From assembly GCA_027686065.1 (NCBI GenBank), contig JAQCTH010000003.1, forward strand, positions 50,374-114,373: a stretch of 64,000 nt of DNA, given 5' to 3'. This document shows positions 36,322-45,671 of the stretch, in pieces; positions within the stretch are counted from its first letter, which is position 1; every line of letters begins with the position of its first letter. This stretch comes from Clostridiaceae bacterium AF10-41 (lineage in GTDB: Bacteria; Bacillota; Clostridia; Clostridiales; Clostridiaceae). A program made the position numbers and the translations under genes. The notes under the pieces are model-generated. The model was not told the DNA's origin. It searched no databases and worked only from the letters and a program-made list of their open reading frames with translations.

Positions 36322-36382
36322 ATTAATATAATTTACTAATAATTTAGACCTCAAACATTAGATAATTTTATTATACAGTTTC

Positions 36383-36427
36383 AAAGGATTGAGTATGGTA
36401 TTAAACCAGTCTCAATCCTTTTCTTTT
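36383..36427 (+). terminator. Terminator of the EIICB gene
   Basis: Arms AAAGGATTGAG / CTCAATCCTTT with an inner ACTGG/CCAGT-like contact and a T-rich tail. Confidence 0.85.
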
Positions 36428-36825
36428 TTTATAGATAAACTTAAAGAGATAATTTATTATAAAGAAATTATTTTTAAATTATATTTGGGCAAATTAAAAA
36501 TATATAAATTTTTAATTTAATATTTAATTTAAATAATATAATGGACATTTATATGCTACTTAAGTACTTATATAAATCAATGCTTGGTAAATATATACAA
36601 TAGTAAAAGCTATTATTCTGATATAATTAATATGTAAATCTATGGAATAAGGAAAGGTTTATAATCCAGTAATAAATATTAAAAGATAGTGACATCTTTA
36701 AATATGTCACTAATGGTTTAAGACATTTGTAATGGATGATTGAATTGAGTAAATGGATTCATAGGATTAAAATAAAGATAGAAGGAGCTTAGCATATAAA
36801 AATGTCATTAATGGAGAGGTTTAAT
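36428..36825. promoter_or_regulatory. Control region of the mtlR operon
   Basis: A non-coding, very AT-rich stretch. A perfect inverted repeat TAGTGACAT-N8-ATGTCACTA lies at 36687-36712; its GTGACA half-site resembles the TTGTCA dyad before the EIICB gene, so MtlR autoregulation is plausible. TTGAAT at 36740-36745 may be a -35 box. Confidence 0.5.
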
Positions 36826-38958
36826 ATGAAAAGTAAAAAGTTGAACTCTAGACAAAAAGAAATAATACAAATTCTAACTAAGTCTACAGTTACAAGCCCT
36901 ATAACAATAGCTGCTATAGCGGAAAAACTTTCATTAAGTTCTAGAACAGTATTAAGAGAAATGCCAAAAATTGAAGCTTGGTTAGAAGAAAATGAGTTTA
37001 AGTTTATAAAAAAGCCAGGCGTTGGGTTGGTTATTGATGAAGATTTGGAAAATCAAAAGTTAATATTAGAATTACTAGAAATAGAAAAAATTCATAAGGA
37101 ATACTCTAGGGAAGAAAGAAAGAAGATAATAGCAAATGAGTTGCTTATAGCTAAAGAACCTATTAAGTTATTCTATTTCACATCTCACCTTAAGGTTTCG
37201 GAAGGAACTTTAAGTAATGACTTAGACAGTATAGAAAAATGGCTTCAAGACTTTAATATAAAATTAATTAGAAAGCCTGGTTTAGGAATTTATATTGAAG
37301 GAAGAGAAAATGACTATAGAAAAGCTCTTATAAATATTTTATATGACACATTAGAAGAAAAAGAATTAATCAATCTTTTAAAGGGCTCCTTGAAAACTAA
37401 CAGAAATGAAAACGTTATAGAGTTTTCTATAGAAAACAGACTTTTAAGTTTTATTGATAAGTCAATAATAAAGTCCATTGAAGAAATTGTTCAAGGGTTA
37501 GAGAAGGATATAGACATACATCTTGTAGATAGTGCTTATATAGGTCTTGTAGTTCATCTATCACTAGCTATTCAAAGAATAAAAAACAATGAAAATATAA
37601 AAATGGATAAGGCTGTATTAGATGAATTATCAAAATTACCTGAATTTAGAATAGGAGAAAAAATAGTTAGAGATATAGAAAAAAGATTTGAGGTTAGCAT
37701 TCCAAGAGATGAAATAGGTTATATAACAATGCATCTTAAAGGAGCACAGCTTAGATTAAATTCTGTATCAGATTTAGAGAAAGATTTAAATAATTTAGAT
37801 GTTAAACAAATAGCAAATCACATAATAACAGTAGTTGAAAATGAACTCAATGTTTATCTTAGAAATGATGAAAAACTTATAAAGGATCTTACAAATCATT
37901 TAGTACCTGCTATAAGTAGATTAAAGATGAAACTCAATATAAGAAATCCACTTTTAAATAACATTAAAGATAAGTATTCAGTAGAATATGAAATTACTAA
38001 AAAAGCATGTGAAATATTAAAAATTCAAACTAAAGTAAATGAAATTCCAGAATCAGAAATTGCATATATAACAATGCATATAGCAGCAGCTTTATATAAA
38101 AAAGGTTTTGAAGATAAAGTTAAAGTTGTTATATCTTGTCCAACAGGAATAGGAACATCAAGTCTACTAGAAGCTATTTTAGAAAAGGAATTTAATAATA
38201 TAGAGCTTATGGGAACAGTTTCAGCATTAAATATAAATGAAGAAAAGCTAAAGGAAGATGGAATAGACATCATAGTTTCCACAATACCTCTAAATATAGA
38301 TTTTAAAAATGTTTGTGTTAATCCAATTTTATCATTACAAGATAAAGCTATACTACAAGATAACTTTAGAAGGATATCTAAGCAAAAGAAGTATAAAAGT
38401 ATAATAAAAAAAGCAAAAGTAAATAATAGTAAAATTGGAATTAGAGAAATTACAGATCTAGGGAGTGAGATTATATCTATCATAGATAATGTAAAGATAA
38501 AAGAAATAGATAATGTTAAATCTTTAGAAGATATTATTGATGTAGGAAGTAAGTTATTTACACAGAATGAAGATGACATAAAGGAAGTTAAAAATAAACT
38601 TTTACAAAGGGAAGATATTAGCAGTACCTATTTACATGAGTTAGAAATAATTCTTTTACACTGCAAATGTAATTGCTTTAGTAGTAGTAGATTTGGATAT
38701 ATAAGAATTAAAGATGAGTTTATAGATAAAGAAAAAATTATAAAGGGTGCAGTGGTCTCTATAATACCAGAAGAAAGTAAAGAAATTACCCCAGAGTTAA
38801 TGAGTAAGCTAAATAGTGCATTAATAGAAGAAGATAAATTTATAGAGATATTAAGACAAGAAAAAGAAGAAAAAGTAGTAGAAGAAGTAGAAAGAATATT
38901 GAAACATTTCTATTTAAAGAAGGTACAAAAAAGCTTGGAGGCAATTAAAAATGATTAA
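36826..38958 (+). CDS. mtlR: Mannitol operon transcriptional activator
   Basis: A 710-aa BglG/MtlR-type activator. Order of domains: helix-turn-helix (about 1-80), a second HTH/Mga-like region (to about 170), two PRDs (about 190-410, with conserved His in VDSAYIGLVVHLSLA and EIGYITMHLKGA, then EIAYITMHIAAA), an EIIB-like domain with SCPTGIGTSSLL (Cys at about 428), and an EIIA-like domain at the C-terminus. PTS phosphorylation of these sites couples transcription to mannitol uptake. The ATG at 36826 is chosen for GGAGAGG at six bases; an ATG at 36802 is less well placed. The stop overlaps the next start by eight bases. Confidence 0.92.
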   Translation: MKSKKLNSRQKEIIQILTKSTVTSPITIAAIAEKLSLSSRTVLREMPKIEAWLEENEFKFIKKPGVGLVIDEDLENQKLILELLEIEKIHKEYSREERKKIIANELLIAKEPIKLFYFTSHLKVSEGTLSNDLDSIEKWLQDFNIKLIRKPGLGIYIEGRENDYRKALINILYDTLEEKELINLLKGSLKTNRNENVIEFSIENRLLSFIDKSIIKSIEEIVQGLEKDIDIHLVDSAYIGLVVHLSLAIQRIKNNENIKMDKAVLDELSKLPEFRIGEKIVRDIEKRFEVSIPRDEIGYITMHLKGAQLRLNSVSDLEKDLNNLDVKQIANHIITVVENELNVYLRNDEKLIKDLTNHLVPAISRLKMKLNIRNPLLNNIKDKYSVEYEITKKACEILKIQTKVNEIPESEIAYITMHIAAALYKKGFEDKVKVVISCPTGIGTSSLLEAILEKEFNNIELMGTVSALNINEEKLKEDGIDIIVSTIPLNIDFKNVCVNPILSLQDKAILQDNFRRISKQKKYKSIIKKAKVNNSKIGIREITDLGSEIISIIDNVKIKEIDNVKSLEDIIDVGSKLFTQNEDDIKEVKNKLLQREDISSTYLHELEIILLHCKCNCFSSSRFGYIRIKDEFIDKEKIIKGAVVSIIPEESKEITPELMSKLNSALIEEDKFIEILRQEKEEKVVEEVERILKHFYLKKVQKSLEAIKND

Positions 38959-40801
38959 AGACAATATACAGAAGTTTGGTAAGTTTTTAAGTGCCATGGT
39001 AATGCCAAATATAGGAGCATTCATTTCTTGGGGACTAGTAACTGCATTTTTTATACCAACAGGGTGGATGCCAAATGAATCCTTAGGTCAATTAGTAGAT
39101 CCGATTTTAAAATATTTATTACCACTTATGGTCGGCATGACTGGTGGATATATAGTTGCAGAAAAACGAGGAGGAGTTATTGCAGCTATAGCTACAATGG
39201 GAGTTATAGTTGGAGTAGAAATTCCAATGTTTATTGGAGCTATGGTAATTGGTCCTATAGCGGGATTTACAATAAAAAAATTTGATGAACTTATTAAAGA
39301 TAGAGTACCAGCAGGTTTCGAAATGTTAGTGAATAACTTTTCAATTGGAATACTAGGAGTATTTTTTGTAATAATAGGATTCAAAACAATTGGACCAATA
39401 ATATTAGTTATAACTACTTTCTTAAAAAATGGAGCAGAAGTAATAATACAAAATGGTTTAATATCACTTGTTTCAATATTTATAGAACCAGCAAAAGTAT
39501 TATTTCTAAATAATGCTATAAATCATGGGGTTTTAGGACCAATAGGAATAGAACAAGTTCAGGAAACTGGAAAATCTATAATGTTCTTACTAGAATCTAA
39601 TCCAGGTCCAGGACTAGGAGTAATTTTAGCATATTTACTATATGGTAAAGGCGTAGCAAAACAATCAGCATCAGGAGCAGCCATAATACATTTTCTTGGA
39701 GGAATCCATGAAATATATTTTCCATATATACTAATGAACCCAGCACTAATTATATCAGTAATTGCAGGAGGAGCAGCAGGAGCTTTCACATTCTCTGTTT
39801 TAGGGGCAGGGCTTGTTGCAACACCATCGCCAGGAAGTATATTTGCATTGGTTGCAATGTCACCAAAAGGAGGAATCATTCAAGTGTTATTAGGAGTAAT
39901 AGTAGCAATAATTGTTTCATTTATAATAGCAGTTCCATTAGTAAAGAGAGCAGCTAAAAATGAAGAGAAAAATGATAAGCAAAAAGATGAAAAAGAAGGA
40001 ATACTAACTATGGAAATTACCGAAGAAAAAGGGATAAAAAAAGAAACAATAAAGAAAATAGTATTTGCTTGTGATGCTGGAATGGGATCAAGTGCAATGG
40101 GAGCAACTAAATTAAGAAATAGGATCAAGTCTTTAGATTTAGATATAGAGGTAGCTAATTCATCAGTAGATACAATACCAAGAGATGCAGATATAGTAGT
40201 AAGTCATGTGAATTTAGTAGAAAGAGCCAAAAGAAATTCTCCAAATGCGGAGCATATTTTTATAGAAAGTTTCTTAAAAGATGACAAAATAGAGGAGTTA
40301 TTTGAAAGATTAGAAGAAAAGTCAAAAAATAATTTAGCATGTGAAGTGAAATCGGAGGATATTATGATTGAAGAAAAATTATCAGTATTATCAGAAAAAA
40401 ATATACTTTTAGGTTTAAAAAGTGAGACTAAAGAAGAAGCTATCGAAAGAGCAGGAAAACTTCTAGTTAGCAGAGGATATGTAAAAGAAGAATATATTGA
40501 TGCTATGCAAGAAAGAGAAAGAGTTGTTTCAACGTATATAGGAATGGGAGTAGCAATACCTCATGGAATAGGAGAAGCAAAAAGACAAATAGAGGCATCA
40601 GGCATAGTAGTTCTTCAATATCCAGAAGGAGTTAATTTTGGTGAGGAATTAGCATACTTAGTTATCGGAATAGCAGGGGTTGGAGATGAGCACTTAGAGA
40701 TATTATCAAATATAGCAATATCATTAGAAGACCTAGAACTTGTTGATAGATTAAGCAGAACTGAGAATAAAAAGGATATACTAGACGTATTTCAAAAATA
40801 A
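38951..40801 (+). CDS. Mannitol PTS permease EIICBA fusion
   Basis: A 616-aa fusion. EIIC (about 1-345) and EIIB (about 368-460, [11 protein letters not shown]) are close to those at 34948, and an EIIA domain of about 145 residues is added (phosphohistidine in YIGMGVAIPHG). This is the E. coli MtlA layout, unusual next to a Firmicute MtlR. At the B/A junction the DNA has a perfect ribosome site and ATG in frame (40354-40366), so a separate EIIA could also be made. It is translationally coupled to mtlR and lies 12 bases from mtlD. Confidence 0.92.
   Translation: MIKDNIQKFGKFLSAMVMPNIGAFISWGLVTAFFIPTGWMPNESLGQLVDPILKYLLPLMVGMTGGYIVAEKRGGVIAAIATMGVIVGVEIPMFIGAMVIGPIAGFTIKKFDELIKDRVPAGFEMLVNNFSIGILGVFFVIIGFKTIGPIILVITTFLKNGAEVIIQNGLISLVSIFIEPAKVLFLNNAINHGVLGPIGIEQVQETGKSIMFLLESNPGPGLGVILAYLLYGKGVAKQSASGAAIIHFLGGIHEIYFPYILMNPALIISVIAGGAAGAFTFSVLGAGLVATPSPGSIFALVAMSPKGGIIQVLLGVIVAIIVSFIIAVPLVKRAAKNEEKNDKQKDEKEGILTMEITEEKGIKKETIKKIVFACDAGMGSSAMGATKLRNRIKSLDLDIEVANSSVDTIPRDADIVVSHVNLVERAKRNSPNAEHIFIESFLKDDKIEELFERLEEKSKNNLACEVKSEDIMIEEKLSVLSEKNILLGLKSETKEEAIERAGKLLVSRGYVKEEYIDAMQERERVVSTYIGMGVAIPHGIGEAKRQIEASGIVVLQYPEGVNFGEELAYLVIGIAGVGDEHLEILSNIAISLEDLELVDRLSRTENKKDILDVFQK
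40354..40366 (+). promoter_or_regulatory. mtlF: Internal ribosome site and ATG giving a free EIIA (MtlF)
   Basis: GGAGGA (40354-40359) then ATG (40364-40366) in frame with the EIICBA gene. Translation from here gives MIEEKLSVLSEKNILLG..., 145 aa, which is exactly a complete stand-alone mannitol EIIA. The seven-base stretch before it (KSED at protein level) is a linker without other constraint, so the site looks kept or inherited from a former separate gene. Confidence 0.55.
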
Positions 40802-40813
40802 GGGGGAAAAACA

Positions 40814-41974
40814 ATGAAGGAAGCAATACAATTCGGAGCGGGTAACATAGGTAGAGGTTTTATAGGGGGATTACTATCTAAATCTGGATATCATGTTACT
40901 TTTGCGGATGTAAATAAAGACATAATTAATAAAATTAATGAAGATAAAGAATACGTTATTAATGTTATGGATGTTGAATGTACTAAAGAAAAAGTAACAA
41001 ATATAAGTGGAGTTTTCTCTACAGATGATTTAATACTAGATAAAATAAATGGTGCAGAAATAATTACAACAGCTGTGGGACCACTAGTATTACCTAAGAT
41101 AGCAGGAACAATAGCAAATGGTATAAAGAGAAGAAAAGAATTAGGAGTGGAAAAAAACTTAAATATAATAGCATGTGAAAATGCAGTTAATGCCAGCACA
41201 CAACTTAAAAATGAAGTTGTTAAGTATTTAAATGAAGAAGAAATAGGATATCTAGAAAAGTATATAGGATTCCCAAATTGTTCTGTAGATAGAATAGTTC
41301 CACCAGTAAAAAGTGAAAATATTCTAGATGTAGTGGTGGAAAGCTTCCATGAATGGAATGTAGAAGAAGATGCATTTAAAGGTGAAATTCCTAAAATAGA
41401 AGGAATGAATTTAGTAGGTAATCTAACAGCATATATAGAAAGAAAATTATTTACACTAAATACTGGACATGCTATAACTGCATACTTTGGATATCTTAAA
41501 GGATATAGAACTATAGATGAAAGTATAAATGATGAAAAGATATATAAGTTTGTAAGAAATGCAATGATAGAAAGTGGAAAAGCTTTAATTGCTAAATATA
41601 ATTTTGACGAAGAACAGCATATGAAGTATATAGATAAGATAATTACAAGATTTAGAAATCCTTATTTAAAGGATGATGTTGCTAGGGTTGGAAGAGAACC
41701 ATTAAGAAAACTTAATGAAAATGATAGATTAATAAAGCCTTTAATTACAGCAAGATCATATAATATAAATACTGAAAATTTGCTTCTAGGTGTAGGGGCT
41801 GCAATGAATTACAAAAATGATGAGGATGAGCAGAGTGTTAAATTACAAAGTTTAATAAAGAGCAAAGGTGTAAAGGGGTCTTTATCAGAAGTTGCAAAGC
41901 TACCAGAAGATAGTGAAATACTAAATAAAATTGAATATTACTACAACGAGGTAAGATCATTAATTGGAAATTGA
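40814..41974 (+). CDS. mtlD: Mannitol-1-phosphate 5-dehydrogenase
   Basis: A 386-aa enzyme oxidising mannitol-1-phosphate to fructose-6-phosphate with NAD. FGAGNIGRGFIGGLLSKSGYHVTFADVN is the N-terminal Rossmann motif; the catalytic Lys region ERKLFTLNTGHAITAYFGYL is intact. The ribosome site AAGGGGGAA precedes the ATG. It ends the mtlR-EIICBA-mtlD operon and is followed by a terminator. Confidence 0.95.
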   Translation: MKEAIQFGAGNIGRGFIGGLLSKSGYHVTFADVNKDIINKINEDKEYVINVMDVECTKEKVTNISGVFSTDDLILDKINGAEIITTAVGPLVLPKIAGTIANGIKRRKELGVEKNLNIIACENAVNASTQLKNEVVKYLNEEEIGYLEKYIGFPNCSVDRIVPPVKSENILDVVVESFHEWNVEEDAFKGEIPKIEGMNLVGNLTAYIERKLFTLNTGHAITAYFGYLKGYRTIDESINDEKIYKFVRNAMIESGKALIAKYNFDEEQHMKYIDKIITRFRNPYLKDDVARVGREPLRKLNENDRLIKPLITARSYNINTENLLLGVGAAMNYKNDEDEQSVKLQSLIKSKGVKGSLSEVAKLPEDSEILNKIEYYYNEVRSLIGN

Positions 41975-42030
41975 AAATCAAAGAAGAAATAATCCATTTA
42001 GTAGTGCCCTATATAATAATAAATAAATGA

Positions 42031-42075
42031 AAAAAACTATTGCATAGAGTCGTGCTCTTTGTAATAGTTTTTTTT
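42031..42075 (+). terminator. Terminator of the mtl operon
   Basis: Imperfect arms AAAACTATTGCATAGAG / CTCTTTGTAATAGTTTT and eight T. Confidence 0.82.
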
Positions 42076-42205
42076 ATATAAAGTATAATAAAGAAGTGTA
42101 ATATATTATTTATTTTTAATATTTATATAGAAAAGTATCTTCAGTATATGGTAATATGAATACATTTGCTTATAAATGAATATACAAATTATTTGGAGGA
42201 TTAAC

Positions 42206-43840
42206 ATGAAAAAATCTATAAGTTTACGCTCTTTATTTACTTTGAATTTTGTAGTAATAATAATAATACTTGTTTCAATTGTGACATCAGTAATAAGTAC
42301 TAGAACAACAGAAGAGTATAAGAATCAAATTGGGGGGATGCTTTCAGAAGTGTCATACCAAATGGCTGACAAGCTAGATCATTATATGTGGTCAAGATAT
42401 AAGGAGGTAGAACTTCTAAGTAAATTAGATATTTTTAATAATCTAGAAGATACAGCTGAAATATCAAGACTTATTGAAGAGCTGCAAGAGCATATTCCAG
42501 AGTATTCATGGATAGGAGTATTGGATATAGAAGGAAATGTAATATCATCAACAGATAGAATTTTACAAGGGAAAAATATATCGCAAAGACCAGTGTACAA
42601 GGAAGCAGTGAAAGGTCCCTTTATTGGGGACGTACATGAAGCTATATTACTTGCAAATTTGCTACCTAATCCTACAGGAGAACCCATGAAGTTTGTTGAT
42701 ATAAGTATTCCTATAAAAGGTTCGAATGGAAATTTAAAAGGAATATTAGCAACTCATCTAAGTTGGAAGTGGGCAAAAGAATTAGAAGACTCTATAATGA
42801 AGCCATTAAAAAATAGAAATAATTTAGATTTATTTATCGTAAGTAATGATAATACTATATTATTAGGGCCGGATGATATGCTAGGAGTAAATCTGGAACT
42901 AGATAGTATAAATGAGTCAAAAGATAGAATAAGTAATTGGAAAACTGAAACATGGCAAGACGGAAAAAAATATTTAACGGGATATTATTCAGAAAATGGA
43001 TATAAAAGTTATAAGGGACTAGGTTGGACTATTTTGGTTCGTCAGCCATTAGATATAGCATATGCACCAGTAAAAGAAATAAAGAATTTCATTATTATAA
43101 TAGGGGGCATATTATCAGTTATATTTGCATTTATTGGGTGGATTACTGCAGGAGTGATAGCAAAGCCACTAAAGAAAATTGTATTAACAGCAGATATGCT
43201 TAGATTAAATGAGAAGGTGGAGATACCTGAATATCATGGTATTAGAGATATAGAAATGCTTTCAAAGTCTTTAAGAAGTCTTATAGATAGCTTAGTAAAT
43301 ACTGAAAATGCTCTTGATAAAATGGAAGGACTTGCACATCATGATCAGCTGACAGGATTACCAAATAGAGAAGCACTCAAAAAATATCTTGAAGAGATAA
43401 AGATAAATAGTATAGATAAAGGAAATGTGTATAGTATTTACTATTTGGATTTAGACGGGTTTAAATCAATTAATGATACATATGGACATGACTCAGGTGA
43501 TTTAATATTAAAGGAGGTTTCTAAAAGGCTTAACTCTAATATTGAAGATGGAGAAATTGTAGCAAGGATTGGGGGAGATGAGTTTATTGTTATTAAGAAT
43601 TCAAATAATGATAACTTAATAGAAAATAGTATAGATTTCGCAAATAACTTAATTGAAGAAATTAAGAAGCAATATTTAATTGAAGGAAGAGTTATGAATA
43701 TAGGCTGTAGTATTGGAGGTGCTTTTTATCCAATTAATAGTACGAATGCAATGGACGTAATAAATCTAGCAGATGAGTATCTATATGAATCTAAAAGAAA
43801 TGGGAAAAATAGATATAGTTATGCTAAAGTAAAAAACTAA
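42206..43840 (+). CDS. Membrane-bound diguanylate cyclase with Cache sensor
   Basis: A 544-aa protein: membrane segment 1 (about 12-34), an extracytoplasmic Cache domain (about 40-280; WIGVLDIEGNVISSTDR, YSENGYKSYKGLGWTILV), membrane segment 2 (about 295-317), HAMP-like linker, and a C-terminal GGDEF domain (about 375-540). The active site RIGGDEFIV is intact, and HHDQLTGLPNREAL and YYLDLDGFKSINDTYGH are normal. The product-inhibition site RxxD is replaced by EDGE, so feedback inhibition is probably absent. The ATG at 42206 follows TTGGAGGA; an ATG ten codons earlier has no site. It may feed the c-di-GMP riboswitch seen at 25992. Confidence 0.92.
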   Translation: MKKSISLRSLFTLNFVVIIIILVSIVTSVISTRTTEEYKNQIGGMLSEVSYQMADKLDHYMWSRYKEVELLSKLDIFNNLEDTAEISRLIEELQEHIPEYSWIGVLDIEGNVISSTDRILQGKNISQRPVYKEAVKGPFIGDVHEAILLANLLPNPTGEPMKFVDISIPIKGSNGNLKGILATHLSWKWAKELEDSIMKPLKNRNNLDLFIVSNDNTILLGPDDMLGVNLELDSINESKDRISNWKTETWQDGKKYLTGYYSENGYKSYKGLGWTILVRQPLDIAYAPVKEIKNFIIIIGGILSVIFAFIGWITAGVIAKPLKKIVLTADMLRLNEKVEIPEYHGIRDIEMLSKSLRSLIDSLVNTENALDKMEGLAHHDQLTGLPNREALKKYLEEIKINSIDKGNVYSIYYLDLDGFKSINDTYGHDSGDLILKEVSKRLNSNIEDGEIVARIGGDEFIVIKNSNNDNLIENSIDFANNLIEEIKKQYLIEGRVMNIGCSIGGAFYPINSTNAMDVINLADEYLYESKRNGKNRYSYAKVKN

Positions 43841-43944
43841 AGTAAAAAAATACTTTAAAAATTAATATTCCTTAAATAGAATATTAATTACCTAAGCAAT
43901 TATAATAATAAGTATAATTACAATTAAAAACAAATTTAAAAAAG

Positions 43945-43971
43945 TTGAAATTTTACACATTATGTTATAAT
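43945..43971 (+). promoter_or_regulatory. Promoter of the KAS III-like gene
   Basis: TTGAAA (43945-43950), 15-base spacer (short), TATAAT (43966-43971). It lies about 88 bases before the KAS III-like start. Confidence 0.5.
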
Positions 43972-43981
43972 ATTTATTTAT

Positions 43982-44062
43982 ATGGAATTTAAAGTAATAC
44001 ATGAAAAATATAGAAAATTACTTGAAAGTAATTTAAAGCAACATAGGGAGAGGTATTTATGA
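43982..44062 (+). CDS. Possible 26-codon leader ORF overlapping the KAS III-like start
   Basis: ATG at 43982, 26 codons (MEFKVIHEKYRKLLESNLKQ...), stop TGA overlapping the next ATG as ATGA. The start would lie only a few bases after the predicted transcription start and has no ribosome site, so it may not be translated. If it is, it would couple translation to the next gene. Confidence 0.2.
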   Translation: MEFKVIHEKYRKLLESNLKQHRERYL

Positions 44063-45072
44063 GAGAACAAAATATTAATATTATCAGCACAGGAATATAT
44101 CATCCTTCAAATAGGGTTCATAACGATTACTTTATTAATCATTTTAATAAGATGGGAATTGAAGTAGAAGGGTTATTAAATCATTTAGAGAGAGAGTATA
44201 GATATATTTCTGATGATGCAAATGAAACTGTAATAACTATGGGTTACAAGGCAAGTATAAGTGCATTGGAAGAAGCAAACTTAAATATTAAAGATATAGA
44301 TTTGCTTATTTTTGCGACAGATACTCCAGAGTACACATCACCTTCAAACGCAATTAAAGTATTAGAGATGCTTGGTGGATCAGATATAAGAATAAAAATG
44401 GCATACGATACAAATTCCAACTGCTTAGGTATGATAACCGCATTAGATCAGGCAAGTAGAATATTAATGACTAATAAGAGATTTAAACGAGCATTAGTTG
44501 TTGGAGGAATTTTATTTAGTTCAGTAGGAAGTCCAAATGACTCAGTTTCATATGCTAATTTTGGAGATGCAGCAGCAGCTGTAGTTTTAGAGAAAGTAGA
44601 AGAGAATGAAAAGAGAGGATTTATTGATTCTATACATTTAGCACAAACAGCAGAATGCAATAATATCCTTATGCCTAGGGCTGGATATTCCAAGGTGATA
44701 AAAGGGAAAATAGAAAATGAAGATGACAAAAAATGGTCTTGGGAACCTTTTGATGGGAATTTTATTTCAGATGTATGGGTAGACTTAATTAAACAAATAG
44801 CTGAAGATAATGAAATAAAAGCAAAAGATATAAATCATTTAATTTTTTCACAATTTACTATTCCAGATGCTAGACTTACTTTAGAAAAGTTAGATATAGA
44901 TAAAAATAGGACAACTTATATTGGAAATGAATTTGGATACACAGGAACTACAAGTCCAATAATAGCACTTGATAGAGCGTTGAAATCAGGAAAAATTAAG
45001 AAAAATGATTATGTCACTTTATCATCTATGGGATCTGGGTCTGTAGTCACTGTTTTGTTATTTAGGTTTTAA
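44059..45072 (+). CDS. KAS III-like (FabH-fold) acyltransferase with incomplete triad
   Basis: A 337-aa thiolase-fold protein matching ketoacyl-ACP synthase III from end to end. The nucleophile Cys122 is kept (TNSNCLGMITALD). The histidine loop, PHQAN in FabH, reads FSQFT, and the asparagine loop, GNTSAAS in FabH, reads GYTGTTS. So the His and Asn that activate malonyl-ACP decarboxylation are missing, and it is unlikely to be a normal FabH; acyl transfer or ester/amide formation is possible. It is followed by a 130-aa protein of unknown function and has no other fatty-acid gene nearby. The ribosome site is GGGAGAGG. Confidence 0.8.
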   Translation: MREQNINIISTGIYHPSNRVHNDYFINHFNKMGIEVEGLLNHLEREYRYISDDANETVITMGYKASISALEEANLNIKDIDLLIFATDTPEYTSPSNAIKVLEMLGGSDIRIKMAYDTNSNCLGMITALDQASRILMTNKRFKRALVVGGILFSSVGSPNDSVSYANFGDAAAAVVLEKVEENEKRGFIDSIHLAQTAECNNILMPRAGYSKVIKGKIENEDDKKWSWEPFDGNFISDVWVDLIKQIAEDNEIKAKDINHLIFSQFTIPDARLTLEKLDIDKNRTTYIGNEFGYTGTTSPIIALDRALKSGKIKKNDYVTLSSMGSGSVVTVLLFRF

Positions 45073-45140
45073 TATAGTATTAACAACATAGATAGTTAAT
45101 ATTAGTTGAAATATATAATAAAATATTAGGAGGAGTTATT

Positions 45141-45533
45141 ATGGTAAAATACCAAGGAAAAAATTCAAATTATCAATTAAATGCAGACAAGCTAAAAAAG
45201 ATTTTTCATGCACAAGCATCTGGATTCTTTAGTGCAGAGGACGGAGCAGCTTTTTTAAAGGATTATGATGAGTTAACTAAAACATTTCCTGCAAAAGAAT
45301 ATGCATTAATTATTGACGCAGCAGAATTAAAACCATCAAGTCCAGAAGTAGCACAAGCTTTAGGTATATTATTACAAAGATATATGGATGTACCTTTTAA
45401 AAAGAGAATTTTTATTACAAAAGGAAATGTTGTTACTATATCTCAATTTAAGAGATTAGGAAAAGAAATACCTGGTTGGACTGAATCAGTTCAATATGTA
45501 GACAATATTAATGAAGCATTAAAAAATATATAA
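45141..45533 (+). CDS. Conserved hypothetical, possibly STAS-like
   Basis: A 130-aa protein of alternating strands and helices: FHAQASGFFSAEDGAAFLKDYDELT, then EYALIIDAAELKPSSPEVAQALGILLQRY, then KKRIFITKGNVVTISQFKRL. The strand-helix order, and a strand ending in ID before an SSPE turn, resemble SpoIIAA/STAS domains, but I cannot assign a family. AGGAGG precedes the ATG. It is 68 bases after the KAS III-like gene and probably in the same transcript. Confidence 0.6.
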   Translation: MVKYQGKNSNYQLNADKLKKIFHAQASGFFSAEDGAAFLKDYDELTKTFPAKEYALIIDAAELKPSSPEVAQALGILLQRYMDVPFKKRIFITKGNVVTISQFKRLGKEIPGWTESVQYVDNINEALKNI

Positions 45534-45594
45534 TATCAGAAAATAATTGGAAAATAATTGGACCCCAGGGGTAAAACATAAAAATACATAAGTT

Positions 45595-45649
45595 AAAAGT
45601 ACATAAATCTCTAATATGCAATTTAGAGATTTATGTACTTTTATTTTTT
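45595..45649. terminator. Bidirectional terminator
   Basis: 19-bp arms at 45595-45613 and 45624-45642 (core GTACATAAATCTCTA / TAGAGATTTATGTAC), T-run on the + strand and A-run on the other side. It lies between convergent genes. Confidence 0.85.
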
Positions 45650-45671
45650 TTATATCTTTTTTTAAATATAA

